This document shows positions 1-8,111 of a DNA stretch of 64,000 bases, one piece after another. The notes beneath the pieces were generated by a model. It was not told the origin of the DNA, ran no database searches, and saw only the letters and a program-made list of their open reading frames with translations. This DNA is from Burkholderia pseudomultivorans (GTDB taxonomy: Bacteria; Pseudomonadota; Gammaproteobacteria; Burkholderiales; Burkholderiaceae): the NCBI RefSeq assembly GCF_001718415.1, contig NZ_CP013377.1, positions 434,001-498,000 of the forward strand. Reading direction: 5' to 3'. Position numbers and translations under genes: made by a program. Every line of letters begins with the position of its first letter. Position 1 is the first letter of the stretch.

Positions 1-124
1 ACTGCCCGACGCGTTGCAGCCGACGATGCACCTGTTCTACCGGCAGCGCGTGATCGACGTCGTCGACGCGCTGCCGAAATTCCTCGACGGCTGGGACGGC
101 CCGACGCTCGACACCCCGAATTGA
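1..124 (+). CDS. C-terminal fragment, possibly GFA family protein
   Basis: An open frame enters from the left edge and stops with TGA at 122-124, giving the last 40 residues of a protein ending in 'DGPTLDTPN'. The segment 'PTMHLFYRQRVIDV..LPKFLDG' resembles the C-terminal end of glutathione-dependent formaldehyde-activating (GFA) family proteins, in which a 'PT.H.F' motif precedes a short tail. The zinc-binding cysteines that define the family would lie upstream of the window, so the assignment rests on weak tail similarity only. Confidence 0.5.
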   Translation, partial: LPDALQPTMHLFYRQRVIDVVDALPKFLDGWDGPTLDTPN

Positions 125-183
125 ACCTGCGCCGCCGCCGCGCCATGGCGGCGCGCGCCCGACTTCCGCTGCCTTTTTTTGCC

Positions 184-200
184 GCGTCTTCAAAAGACGC
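184..200 (+). terminator. Hairpin in the 125-544 intergenic gap
   Basis: A perfect 7-bp inverted repeat (GCGTCTT, 3-nt loop, AAGACGC) lies 60 bp past the stop of the upstream gene. A T-rich stretch follows about 12 nt later (near 214-224), too far for a textbook intrinsic terminator. The rest of the 420-bp gap is AT-richer than its surroundings and must hold the promoter of the gene at 545; no clear -35/-10 pair was identified. Confidence 0.35.
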
Positions 201-544
201 GCGCCGGATAATATTTTTTCTCTTTCATTTCAATTTCGATTTGTAATCATTGACCGGATTTTCCGGAAAATCAAAAGCAGCATGCGGCCATCAGAAAAAA
301 TGACGCATTTGCATTGAGCGATCCGGAAGAAAATGCCGGGGAAAATGCGCCGAGAATCGCAGGCCTGGCAGGCTGTCGCGGCGCAGGCACCGGACTGGCT
401 CGTGATCGACGAAGCTGTGTCGCGCAGCGAAATAATGACGTGAATAATAGGTATGAACGGTGAAATGCCATTCACCGGAATCACCAATGTTTCATACGTC
501 GCGATTTACAGTGTCGAAAAACGTCCGTCTGGGGAGCATCGTTC

Positions 545-2461
545 ATGGCAATGAAACAAATTCGCGCAGCATTACTGGGAATGTGCATGGCGATGCTGGC
601 GGCGGCGAGTCATGCGCAATACACGACCGACTGGCTCGCGAACACGTTCGGCACGCTGGCCGCACACGTCGGCAACGGCGCGCGCTCGATGTGGGTCGCG
701 CCCGAAGGCGTGATCTATACGTCGTCGCGCTGGGACGAGAACGCGGGCGGCGTCGCGATCTACCAGAACGGACAGACGCTCGGCACGATCGGCATCCACG
801 ACGAATTCCAGGGCGGCGCGATCACCGGCAACGCGACCTCGATCTTCGTCGCGCTCGGCTACAACCGCACCTTCGGCAGCGGCTCGGTGGGCCGCTACAA
901 CCGCGGCACGAACACGCGCGACCTGCGCATCCCGGTCAGCACGTGGACGGGCATCCAGTACGCCGACGTGATCACCGGCCTCGCGACGGGCGGCAACCTG
1001 CTGTATGCGAGCGACTTCTACGGCAACCGCGTGCGCGTCTATACGACCGACGGCGTGTGGCAGCGCGACATCGGCGTGCAGGGGCCGGGCGCGCTGGCGC
1101 TCGATGCCGCCGGCAACCTGTGGGTCGCGCGCATGAGCGCGGGCGTGGTCGTGCAGTACAGCTCGACCGGCACCCAGATGAACACGATCCAGATGGCGGC
1201 CGGCGCGCGGCCGGCGTCGCTGTATTTCGATGCGGCGGCGGGGCAGCTGCTGGTGGGCGATGAAGGCCCGGACATGAACATCAAGGTCTACGGGCTGCTC
1301 GGCCTGCCGCTGCAGGTCGGCACCTTCGGCGTGCAGGGCGGCTATCTCGACACGACCTCGGGCATCAAGGGGCAGGTCGGCGACAAGCGCTTCACGCGCG
1401 TCGTCGGCATCGGCAAGGATTCGGCCGGCAACCTGTACGTGCTCAACAACGCGTGGGGCGGCGGCTGGGATCTGGGCCGCAACGGCAGCACCGACATCCA
1501 TGCGTACAGCCCGACCGGCACGCTGCAATGGAAACTGCAGGCGCTGAACTTCGAGGCGGCCGCCGCGCCCGATCCGGCGACCGACGGCGCGTTCTTCTAC
1601 AGCGGCAACAACGTCTACACGGGTTCGGCGGGCGGCACGTTCGTCGCGAATACGGTCGATCCGTTCACCTATCCGAAGGACCCGCGCCTCGACATGAACG
1701 ACTACCAGCGCGGCCAGCACTTCGGCCAGCTCGTGACGGTCGGCGGCAACCGGATTCTCGTCGCGTCGGGACAGAACCCCGGCAACTTCAACTTCTACCA
1801 CTTCAATCCGGCGAGCGGCTACATCGCGATTCCCGACGGCTCGATTCCGGGCAAGCCGTTCAACACGAACCTGCAGGTGACGGCCGGCTTCGCGATCGAC
1901 GGCAACGGCGACGTGTGGGCAGGGCTCGACCGCACCAACAACATCTCGCACTACCCGATGACGGGCTTCGACGCGAACGGCAAGCCGTCGTGGGGCGCGC
2001 CGACGCAGATCCCGATCCCGCGCACGGTGCTGCCGCTCACGCGGATCATCTACCAGTCCGACAGCGACACGATGATCCTCGCGCAGGGCATCTCCGGAAG
2101 CTGGGACTGGACCGCGATGAACGGCCATATCGAGGTCTATCGCGGCTGGAAGGGCGGCAATACGAGTGCGCCGAACCCGGTGATCAACCTGACGAGCGCG
2201 AATCCGAAATCGATCGCGGCGGCCGGGCACTACCTGTTCGTCGGCTACGTGCACACCGTGCCGAACGTCGACGTGTTCGACCTGAACACGGGCAACCTCG
2301 TCACCACGCTGACCAACTCGAACACGCCGGCGATGGACGTCGGCAACGACGTCGACTCGATGTACGGCATCCGCGCGTACCTGCGCTCGACCGGCGAATA
2401 CGTGATCACGAAGGACAACTACAACGGCACGAGCCTCGTCGTGTATCGCTGGCATCCGTGA
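545..2461 (+). CDS. Secreted beta-propeller-like protein of unknown function
   Basis: This encodes 638 residues starting with a typical Sec signal peptide (charged 'MAMKQIR', hydrophobic core, 'SHA' before 'QYTTDW', cleavage near residue 24). The ATG at 545 has a GGGGAG ribosome-binding sequence about 8 nt upstream. The mature protein contains many short blocks of the type 'D.AGNLWVA', 'DSAGNLYVLN' and 'DGNGDVWAG', the signature of NHL/SMP-30-like propeller blades, so a periplasmic or extracellular beta-propeller is likely. No catalytic motif was recognised. It is convergent with the tsd operon, the two stops lying 15 bp apart, so it is a separate transcription unit. A function cannot be assigned. 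Confidence 0.85.
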   Translation: MAMKQIRAALLGMCMAMLAAASHAQYTTDWLANTFGTLAAHVGNGARSMWVAPEGVIYTSSRWDENAGGVAIYQNGQTLGTIGIHDEFQGGAITGNATSIFVALGYNRTFGSGSVGRYNRGTNTRDLRIPVSTWTGIQYADVITGLATGGNLLYASDFYGNRVRVYTTDGVWQRDIGVQGPGALALDAAGNLWVARMSAGVVVQYSSTGTQMNTIQMAAGARPASLYFDAAAGQLLVGDEGPDMNIKVYGLLGLPLQVGTFGVQGGYLDTTSGIKGQVGDKRFTRVVGIGKDSAGNLYVLNNAWGGGWDLGRNGSTDIHAYSPTGTLQWKLQALNFEAAAAPDPATDGAFFYSGNNVYTGSAGGTFVANTVDPFTYPKDPRLDMNDYQRGQHFGQLVTVGGNRILVASGQNPGNFNFYHFNPASGYIAIPDGSIPGKPFNTNLQVTAGFAIDGNGDVWAGLDRTNNISHYPMTGFDANGKPSWGAPTQIPIPRTVLPLTRIIYQSDSDTMILAQGISGSWDWTAMNGHIEVYRGWKGGNTSAPNPVINLTSANPKSIAAAGHYLFVGYVHTVPNVDVFDLNTGNLVTTLTNSNTPAMDVGNDVDSMYGIRAYLRSTGEYVITKDNYNGTSLVVYRWHP

Positions 2462-2476
2462 GCGCGCGGATCGCGC

Positions 2477-3418
2477 TCAGGGCGCGCCGAGCACGCGGCC
2501 GTTCACGCTGCGCCCGTACATCGAGTCGGGCGAATCGTGGAACTTCGCGCGCGTGTCTTCCACCGATCCGGTGAAGCGCGGGTCCTGCGGACGTTCGTGG
2601 CTGTCCATGAAGGTCGCGACGTCCCACGCCTGCTGATCGGTCAGCGTGCCGCCGAGCCCGAGCGGCATGTTGGCCTTGATGAAGCCGGCGGCGTTGCGGA
2701 TGTCGCCCATCCCGGCGCCCCAGTTGAACGAGCGCGCGCCCCACAGCGGCGGAAACACGGGCTTGCCGCCGCTCGACTGGCCCTGTCCGTCCGCGCCGTG
2801 ACACAGCGCGCAGTGCTGCGTGTAGACGGCGGCGCCGCGCGCGTAGTCGGCCTTCTGCGTCGGCGGCGGCAGTTTCGGGAAGCCCTGGCCGGGCAGCTTC
2901 GCGCCGACCGGCGCGCCTTTCGCGAGCCAGTACGAATACGTTTCGAGCGCCACGAGGATCGGGTCGCCGGCCGGCGGCGCCTTGCCGTTCATGCTGTAGC
3001 GAAAGCAGCCCTGCAGGCGCTCGGCGAACGTGTTCACGTGACCGTTCTTGCTGCGGTAGGCCGGATACAGCGGGTACGCGGCCCACATCGGGCTCGAATC
3101 GGGACGGCGGCCCGCGTCGAGATGGCAGCTCGCGCAGGTCAGCTTGTTGCCGACGTACTTGCCGGCAAACTCGGGCGTGTGCAGGAAGATCTGCTCGCCG
3201 AGCTTCACGGTCTTGCCGAACGCGTCGGCGGGAATCGCCGATTCGGCCGGCGGCGTGAACGATTGCGCCGTGGCCGTGGCGGCGGCCGTCGCGGCGACGG
3301 CGGGTGCGGGCGACGAAGCGGCGGCCGGTGCATCCTGCGGCGCCGCGGCGAAGGCGAGCGCGGGCAGCCACGCGGCGCCCAGCAGCGCGCGGCGGATCGG
3401 TGTCGTGCAATCGGTCAT
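2477..3418 (-). CDS. tsdA: Thiosulfate dehydrogenase TsdA, dihaem cytochrome c
   Basis: This encodes 313 residues with an N-terminal export signal (hydrophobic run at about 9-26) followed by a low-complexity Ala/Pro/Thr linker. Two haem c sites are visible, CASCH (95-99) and CALCH (203-207). The fold landmarks match TsdA: 'CASCHLDAGR', 'GCFRYSMNGK' with Cys138 in the position of the unusual cysteine ligand of the active-site haem, 'PPLWG..SFN.GAGM', and 'FIKANMPLG' supplying a Lys/Met ligand pair (Lys248, Met251) for the second haem. TsdA enzymes join two thiosulfates into tetrathionate in the periplasm, or run the reverse reaction. The ATG lies in an ATGA overlap with tsdB, so the genes are translationally coupled. 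The haem-ligand assignments come from family memory and were not aligned. Confidence 0.88.
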   Translation of the reverse strand: MTDCTTPIRRALLGAAWLPALAFAAAPQDAPAAASSPAPAVAATAAATATAQSFTPPAESAIPADAFGKTVKLGEQIFLHTPEFAGKYVGNKLTCASCHLDAGRRPDSSPMWAAYPLYPAYRSKNGHVNTFAERLQGCFRYSMNGKAPPAGDPILVALETYSYWLAKGAPVGAKLPGQGFPKLPPPTQKADYARGAAVYTQHCALCHGADGQGQSSGGKPVFPPLWGARSFNWGAGMGDIRNAAGFIKANMPLGLGGTLTDQQAWDVATFMDSHERPQDPRFTGSVEDTRAKFHDSPDSMYGRSVNGRVLGAP

Positions 3419-4101
3419 GGCTGGTCTCCCTGCGCGGCGCCGCCGCGAGCGTAGTACGCGGCGAGCGCGTCGATGTCGGCGTCGGACAGCTTGCCGGCGA
3501 TCATCGGCATCAGCGCCATCGGTCCGGGTGCGCGCGTGCCGTGCTTCCACGCGTTCAGCTGGGCGGCGAGATACGCGGCCGGCTGGCCTGCGAGCGGCGG
3601 AAACGCGGCGCCCACGCCGATGCCGCCCGGGCCATGACATTGCGCGCAGGCCGGGAGGCCCTCCGACCAGCGGCCGCGCGTCGCGAGCCACGCGCCGGTG
3701 CTGGCCGGGTCGATCGACGTGTCGTCGGATGTCGCGACGGCCGGTGCGGCGGGCAGGCTCGCGAAGTACGTGGAGACCGCATCGCGCTCGCGCGCCGACA
3801 GTCGTTTCGCGAGCGGCTGCATCACGGGGTTCTGGCGCGTGCCGTCGGCAAACGCCGACAGTTGCGCGGACAGATACGCGGCGCTGGTGCCCGCGAGACG
3901 CGGAAAACCGGCGGCCGCATTGCCTTCGCCGTGCGCGCCGTGGCAGCCGACGCAAGCGGCCACGCCCGTCGTCGTGCCCTGTGTCGCCAGCGTCCTGCCG
4001 AGCGTCGCGTCGTCCGCGTGCGCGGCGCCGGCCAGCAGCGCCGCCGTCGCGAGCAGCAGCGGCGCGAACCGGCGTCGCGGTGTTTCGACCGGATCGTTCA
4101 C
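3415..4101 (-). CDS. tsdB: TsdB-like dihaem cytochrome c (c4 type)
   Basis: This encodes 228 residues from a GTG start preceded by a strong GGAGGAGA ribosome-binding sequence; a longer frame upstream has no comparable signal. An N-terminal signal peptide ('APLLLATAALLAGAAHAD') precedes two similar cytochrome c domains with haem sites CVGCH (50-54) and CAQCH (152-156). Each domain carries the cytochrome c4 pattern 'FPRLAG...AYL..QL..F..G.R', which also occurs as 'FPPLAGQPAAYLAAQLNAW'. In other bacteria tsdB precedes or is fused to tsdA and takes electrons from it, and the same order with a 4-bp overlap is seen here. The protein should pass electrons from thiosulfate oxidation to a terminal oxidase. 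Confidence 0.85.
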   Translation of the reverse strand: MNDPVETPRRRFAPLLLATAALLAGAAHADDATLGRTLATQGTTTGVAACVGCHGAHGEGNAAAGFPRLAGTSAAYLSAQLSAFADGTRQNPVMQPLAKRLSARERDAVSTYFASLPAAPAVATSDDTSIDPASTGAWLATRGRWSEGLPACAQCHGPGGIGVGAAFPPLAGQPAAYLAAQLNAWKHGTRAPGPMALMPMIAGKLSDADIDALAAYYARGGAAQGDQP

Positions 4102-4165
4102 GTCTCCTCCTTTGTTGTCTGTCTTGTGTCTCGCACGTACTGCGCGCCCCGTGCGGCCGGCGTCG

Positions 4166-5224
4166 TCAGCCCGCGCCGGGCTGCTCGCGCGCGGGCGCGG
4201 CGCTCGACTCGGGCGTCGTGCCCTCGTATCGGCCGAAACCGTAGCGCCGGAAAATCCGGAATGCATCCGGCGACCGGATAAACGCGAGCCACGCCCGCGC
4301 GGCTTCCGGATGCGGCGCGTCCTTCACCATCGCGCCCGCATAGATCGCCGTCGTATTATGCGCGGAAGGAATGTCGACGTGCATCAGCGGATGCCCGACC
4401 TGTTCCTGGAACGCGGCTTCGGACTGCCACAGCACGCCGGCATCCGCGCGTCCCTGCATCAGGAACAGCGCGGTCTCGCGATGGTGGATATGCGTGAGTT
4501 CGGTCGTGCCGGCGCGGACCTTGTCCTCGTAGACGGTGTGCGCGAGCGCGTCGCCGCCGGCCTTCACGAGCGATGCGCGGATCTGTCGCGCGACGCCTTC
4601 GAATGCCGGATTCGGCATGGCGAGCTTCACGTCGGGCCGCGCGAGATCGTTCAGCGACGCGATGTGTTTCGGATTGCCGGCGCGCACCATGATCGTCAGC
4701 TGGTTCGTCACGTACGGCACGGCCGGGCCGGCGAGCGTGCCGTCCGCGATCAGTGCGTCGATCCTGCCCAGTCCTGCGAAATATGCATCGGGTTTCACCG
4801 TCCACGTCATGTTGCCGACGGTGATCGTGCCGCCCGCATGGATCTGCTTCACGAGCAGGCCGGGCGGGATCGTCTCCCAGTAGATGCGGCCGCGATACTC
4901 GGGATGGTCCTGCTCGAACTTCGCGACGAGCGGCGCCATCGCGAAGAAGTAGTTGCCGCCGACGAACAGCACGAGCTTCGGCGCGCTGAGGTCGCCGTGG
5001 AAATCGGCGAGCACGTCGACTTGCGGGACCGTGAATTCGAGGCCGCGATCGAGCGCGTCGTTGTTGCGGCCGTTCTGCCACGGCGGGAAGACGGTCGAGG
5101 CGGAATCGACGGGCGCGGCGAGCGCGAACCCGCCGGCGCAGCACAGCCAGGCGGCGAGCAGCGCGCGCAGGCGCGGGCGGCGCGGTTTCGGAGTCGAATG
5201 AGCGGAGGTCATCGAGGGCCTCAT
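4166..5224 (-). CDS. Periplasmic substrate-binding protein, ModA-like
   Basis: This encodes 352 residues if translation starts at the ATG that overlaps the upstream stop (ATGA); a second ATG 12 nt further on is also possible. A signal peptide ('LRALLAAWLCCAGGFALAAP') precedes a type 2 periplasmic-binding fold. Recognisable features are 'LVLFVGGNYFFAMAPLVAKFE', 'MTWTVKPDAYFA', a central 'NQLTIMVRAGNP..I.SLNDLARPDVKLAMPNP' hinge segment, and 'GRADAGVLWQSEA', all typical of molybdate/sulfate-type binding proteins. No permease or ATPase lies beside it, so it may act as an orphan ligand sensor or scavenger rather than in transport. Its place between the DsrE-like gene and tsdBA suggests a sulfur oxyanion ligand, which is inference. 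Confidence 0.8.
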   Translation of the reverse strand: MRPSMTSAHSTPKPRRPRLRALLAAWLCCAGGFALAAPVDSASTVFPPWQNGRNNDALDRGLEFTVPQVDVLADFHGDLSAPKLVLFVGGNYFFAMAPLVAKFEQDHPEYRGRIYWETIPPGLLVKQIHAGGTITVGNMTWTVKPDAYFAGLGRIDALIADGTLAGPAVPYVTNQLTIMVRAGNPKHIASLNDLARPDVKLAMPNPAFEGVARQIRASLVKAGGDALAHTVYEDKVRAGTTELTHIHHRETALFLMQGRADAGVLWQSEAAFQEQVGHPLMHVDIPSAHNTTAIYAGAMVKDAPHPEAARAWLAFIRSPDAFRIFRRYGFGRYEGTTPESSAAPAREQPGAG

Positions 5225-6012
5225 TTCGCGTACGTGAAGCCGGCCTGCTGCAACTCGGGCAGCGTGCCGACCACGCCCGGCGTGACGATTGCGCCGGGAA
5301 TCACGTGGTTGGTCAGATCGGCGGCCAGCGCGTCGAGCGGCAGCCGGTCCGGATTCGCGTTCGCGCCGTCGAGCCGCTCCGCGAGTTCCCAGATCGCGTT
5401 GTGGCACGACAGGAACACGACGCCGCGCTGCTGCAGCGCCGCGATGCTGTTGTCGTGCGACGAGAAGGCGCCGTCGGCGCGTTCGTGGTCGTGCGCGTCC
5501 TTCGACTGCGCAGGCTTCGCGTCGAGCAGCGTGTTGGTCGGGAATGCCGCGCCGGCGAAGCGCGCGAGGCCGTATTTGTCCCACGCGGCCTGGTCGAACA
5601 GCGCGAGATGCGCGCTGCCGTGCGTGGCCGACACGACCAGGAAATCCGGATGACCGTACGACCAGACCTGCGCGTTCAGCGCATTGCGCATCAGGTTCAG
5701 CCACGGGCCGCCGAGCTCGGTGTTGTCCCACACCTGCTTCGGTCCGCCGCGATAGCCGAGCACTTCGGCGAGCGCCGCGTGATCCCATTGATCGGCGCGC
5801 TCGAGAATCATCGGTACGGTCTTGAGGTCGCGCCGTCTCGGCGCGGCCGCGACGCGGCGCGTGAGGTCCGCGAGCCGCGCGGCGCCGTCGGGCAGCAGTG
5901 CGCCAGCGGCGGGCGTCGCCGCGTGCGCGCGAGGCGCGGCGCCGAGCAGTGCGGTGCCGGCCGCGAGGCCGAGCGTTTTCAGCGCGCCGCGGCGCGCATG
6001 CCGGTCCGTCAT
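5221..6012 (-). CDS. Tat-exported DsrE-like protein
   Basis: This encodes 263 residues from the ATG with an AGGAGA ribosome-binding sequence; the longer frame upstream is implausibly Arg-rich. The N-terminus carries a twin-arginine signal (RR at 7-8 in 'ARRGALKTLG', hydrophobic h-region, 'AHA' cleavage). The C-terminal part resembles DsrE/DsrF sulfur-carrier folds: 'GVVFLSCHNAIWELAERL' with a single candidate persulfide cysteine (Cys203) and the closing 'TPGVVGTLPELQQAGFTY'. Similar proteins are often annotated vaguely as Tat-pathway proteins. It is first in a four-gene operon with the binding protein, tsdB and tsdA, linked by an ATGA overlap, which suggests a periplasmic sulfur-handling role. 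The DsrE assignment is by motif only. Confidence 0.68.
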   Translation of the reverse strand: MTDRHARRGALKTLGLAAGTALLGAAPRAHAATPAAGALLPDGAARLADLTRRVAAAPRRRDLKTVPMILERADQWDHAALAEVLGYRGGPKQVWDNTELGGPWLNLMRNALNAQVWSYGHPDFLVVSATHGSAHLALFDQAAWDKYGLARFAGAAFPTNTLLDAKPAQSKDAHDHERADGAFSSHDNSIAALQQRGVVFLSCHNAIWELAERLDGANANPDRLPLDALAADLTNHVIPGAIVTPGVVGTLPELQQAGFTYAK

Positions 6013-6117
6013 GGGCGTGTCTCCTGATGAGCGGCGAGCCGTCGTGCCGCCCGGCGGGACGGCATCGCGACTGTGCGCAGCCAGTCTAGAGGCGCACGAC
6101 GGCTCGGCAAAATCGCG

Positions 6118-6135
6118 ATATCGGATGACTGATAT
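6118..6135. promoter_or_regulatory. Inverted repeat in the tsd/6462 divergent promoter region
   Basis: The 449-bp gap between the divergent genes at 6012 and 6462 contains ATATC-N8-GATAT, a short perfect dyad spaced like a dimeric regulator site, about 105 bp upstream of the Tat/tsd operon start. No regulator gene lies next to it. I see no other clear structure in the gap. Confidence 0.3.
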
Positions 6136-6461
6136 TGGCGCGCGCGATGATTCGTCCGACGATCGGCGTGCGAGCGCGGGCCGGTGGCGCGATTGCACGG
6201 CGCCAGGCCGTCTGCTACCGTAGCGCCCGAATTCGAAGCATCGGAATCAACGAGAGCGGGGGCCGGGCCATGTCATCCTTCTGTCGCGCCGGGAGCGACG
6301 GCAGGCCGCGCGCCGATACGGGCTGTGCCGGCGACAAGGCGAGCGAAGCCGCGCCTCGCCGATCGAATCACCGAAAAGAACGACAGGCGAATCCACGCCG
6401 CGCGTGCCGTGCCTGCGCGACACGCGCGTTTCAACCACTCGAGACCTGAGAGACCTTGCAG

Positions 6462-6908
6462 ATGAAGAAGCTTCCCGCATCGTTCGCGATCGCTGCGTTC
6501 GCAACGTTCGCCGCGCTGTCGGCCGCCTGGCGGCCGGCCATCGCCGCGCCCGCCGACGCGGCCGCGATCGACACGCACTACGGTGCGGTGATCGAGGCCT
6601 ACACGCAGGACATGGCCGCGGCCCGGTCGAAATACGACGGCCAGCGCCTCGCGTTCGTCGGTGCGGTGATCCGCATGGGCAGCGATCCGGGCGGTACCTA
6701 TTTCGGCGCGCTGACGGCGGACGGCGAGCAGTTCGACACGCATTTCGACGTCGCCGACCAGGAGGCGCTGAAAGCGAAATTCCCCGGCGGCGAGATCAAG
6801 CCGTTCGTCACGTCGGCGGCGTTCCGGTTCAGTTGCCTGAACGAAGGCTATGTCGATGCGCCCGTGCTGCCCGGCCTGAAGCTCACGCATTGCCGCAAGG
6901 TCGATTGA
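6462..6908 (+). CDS. Small exported protein, unknown
   Basis: This encodes 148 residues from the ATG; an in-frame TTG 6 nt earlier is less likely. A signal peptide (MKKLPASFAIAAFATFAALS..., cleavage near 'AIAAP') precedes a compact domain containing 'KYDGQRLAFVGAVIRMGSDPGGTYFGAL' and two cysteines near the end ('FSCLNEGY', 'LTHCRKVD') that may form a disulfide. The 'Y.G....V.G.V' pattern recalls small OB-fold periplasmic proteins, but I cannot name a family. It is divergent from the tsd operon and convergent with the porin gene, so it is probably monocistronic. Confidence 0.72.
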   Translation: MKKLPASFAIAAFATFAALSAAWRPAIAAPADAAAIDTHYGAVIEAYTQDMAAARSKYDGQRLAFVGAVIRMGSDPGGTYFGALTADGEQFDTHFDVADQEALKAKFPGGEIKPFVTSAAFRFSCLNEGYVDAPVLPGLKLTHCRKVD

Positions 6909-6929
6909 CGCCGCGCCGCGCGTCGTCGC

Positions 6930-8015
6930 TCAGAACTTCTGCTGTATGCCGGCCATCACGCCGAGCTGGTTCATGCCGAGGCCGACCGTTCCGCCGGCGG
7001 CGACCGGGTTCGCCGCCTGCGCGCTGTTGAACAGGTAGCCCACCGACGTATAGACGGTCGTGCGCTTCGACAGGAAGTAGTTCGCGCGGCCGACGACCAG
7101 CGTGCCGTTCGTGCCGCTTTCGCGTTCGCCGCGTTGCAGGTAGCGCACGCCCTGCACGTCGAAGGCGAGCGCCGGCGTCGCGTAGTAGGTGCCGCCGGCA
7201 AACACGATGTCGGACTGCAGGTGTCGCGCCGCCGCGAGGTTGCGCCGGATCCAGCCGGCGCCGAGCCGGGCCGGCCCCCACTTGACGTACGCGGCGACGA
7301 TGTCGCGCGTGTCGGTGTAGCCCGAGCCGTTCAGCGGCGCCAGCGCGCCGGCGCCGCCGCGCATCACGTCATGGGATGCGGCCAGCCCGAACTGGCTCGT
7401 GTCGTACGCGATCATCGCGGTGTATTGGCGGCACGCGACGAAATCGCCGGCCACCTGTCCGGCGCAGCCGGTCGCCGACGGCCCGGCGGGCCCGGCCGCA
7501 TCGCGGCCGAAGCTGTAGGTCGCGCCGAGCGTGACGCCGTGGAACGTGCCTTTGTAGCCGATCGCGTTGTCGCTGCGCGCGTTCGGCAGATACGAGTCGA
7601 AATCCGCCATCGAGTGGATCGACGGGCCGATCACGTCGGCATTGGCGAGCACGATCATCGTCATGTTCATCTGGCGGCCGAGCGTCAGTGCGCCGAAGCC
7701 GCCGCTCACGCCGACGTTCGCCTGACGCCCGAACAGACGGCCGCCGTAGTTCAGTGCGCCGGTGCCGGGCTGGAAGCCGTTTTCGAGCACGAAGAACGCC
7801 TGGTAGCCCGCGCCGAGATCCTCGGTGCCCTTCAGCCCCCAGCGCGACGGCACTTCGCCGGTCAGCGTCGGCATCCCGACGAACGAGCCGCCATGCGCGG
7901 CGTGGTTGTAGTAGGACACGCCGGTGTCCACGATCCCGTACAGCGTGACGCTGCTTTGCGCGCCAGCCGGGCCGGCCAGTGCCATCGCGAGGACGGCGCA
8001 CAGTTTCTTCTTCAT
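6930..8015 (-). CDS. Outer-membrane porin, Gram-negative trimeric type
   Basis: This encodes 361 residues from the ATG preceded by GGAGACAAGG; a Met four codons earlier lacks a ribosome-binding sequence. The signal peptide (MKKKLCAVLAMALAGPAGAQ) is followed by the burkholderial porin start 'SSVTLYGIVDTGVSYYN'. Further family marks are 'SRWGLKGTEDLGAGYQAFFVLENGF', 'GRLFGRQANVGVSGGFGALTLGRQ' and a C-terminal strand ending in phenylalanine ('GIQQKF') as required for Bam recognition. As the last gene of the vanillate cluster it probably admits aromatic acids across the outer membrane, by analogy with porins linked to vanillate and benzoate operons. Confidence 0.92.
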   Translation of the reverse strand: MKKKLCAVLAMALAGPAGAQSSVTLYGIVDTGVSYYNHAAHGGSFVGMPTLTGEVPSRWGLKGTEDLGAGYQAFFVLENGFQPGTGALNYGGRLFGRQANVGVSGGFGALTLGRQMNMTMIVLANADVIGPSIHSMADFDSYLPNARSDNAIGYKGTFHGVTLGATYSFGRDAAGPAGPSATGCAGQVAGDFVACRQYTAMIAYDTSQFGLAASHDVMRGGAGALAPLNGSGYTDTRDIVAAYVKWGPARLGAGWIRRNLAAARHLQSDIVFAGGTYYATPALAFDVQGVRYLQRGERESGTNGTLVVGRANYFLSKRTTVYTSVGYLFNSAQAANPVAAGGTVGLGMNQLGVMAGIQQKF

Positions 8016-8111
8016 CCTTGTCTCCAAACCTGGTATGTAGTGATGCTTATCGATTTTTATCGGACGGCATCCGCGCGCGACGCCCGGAAGCCGGCCGTGG
8101 GTGCCGGCGTG

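Noticed and set aside
572..2455. Long minus-strand frame opposite the secreted propeller gene
   Set aside because: Arg/Val/Ala-rich translation typical of a third-position GC shadow; the plus-strand frame has a signal peptide and a ribosome-binding sequence.
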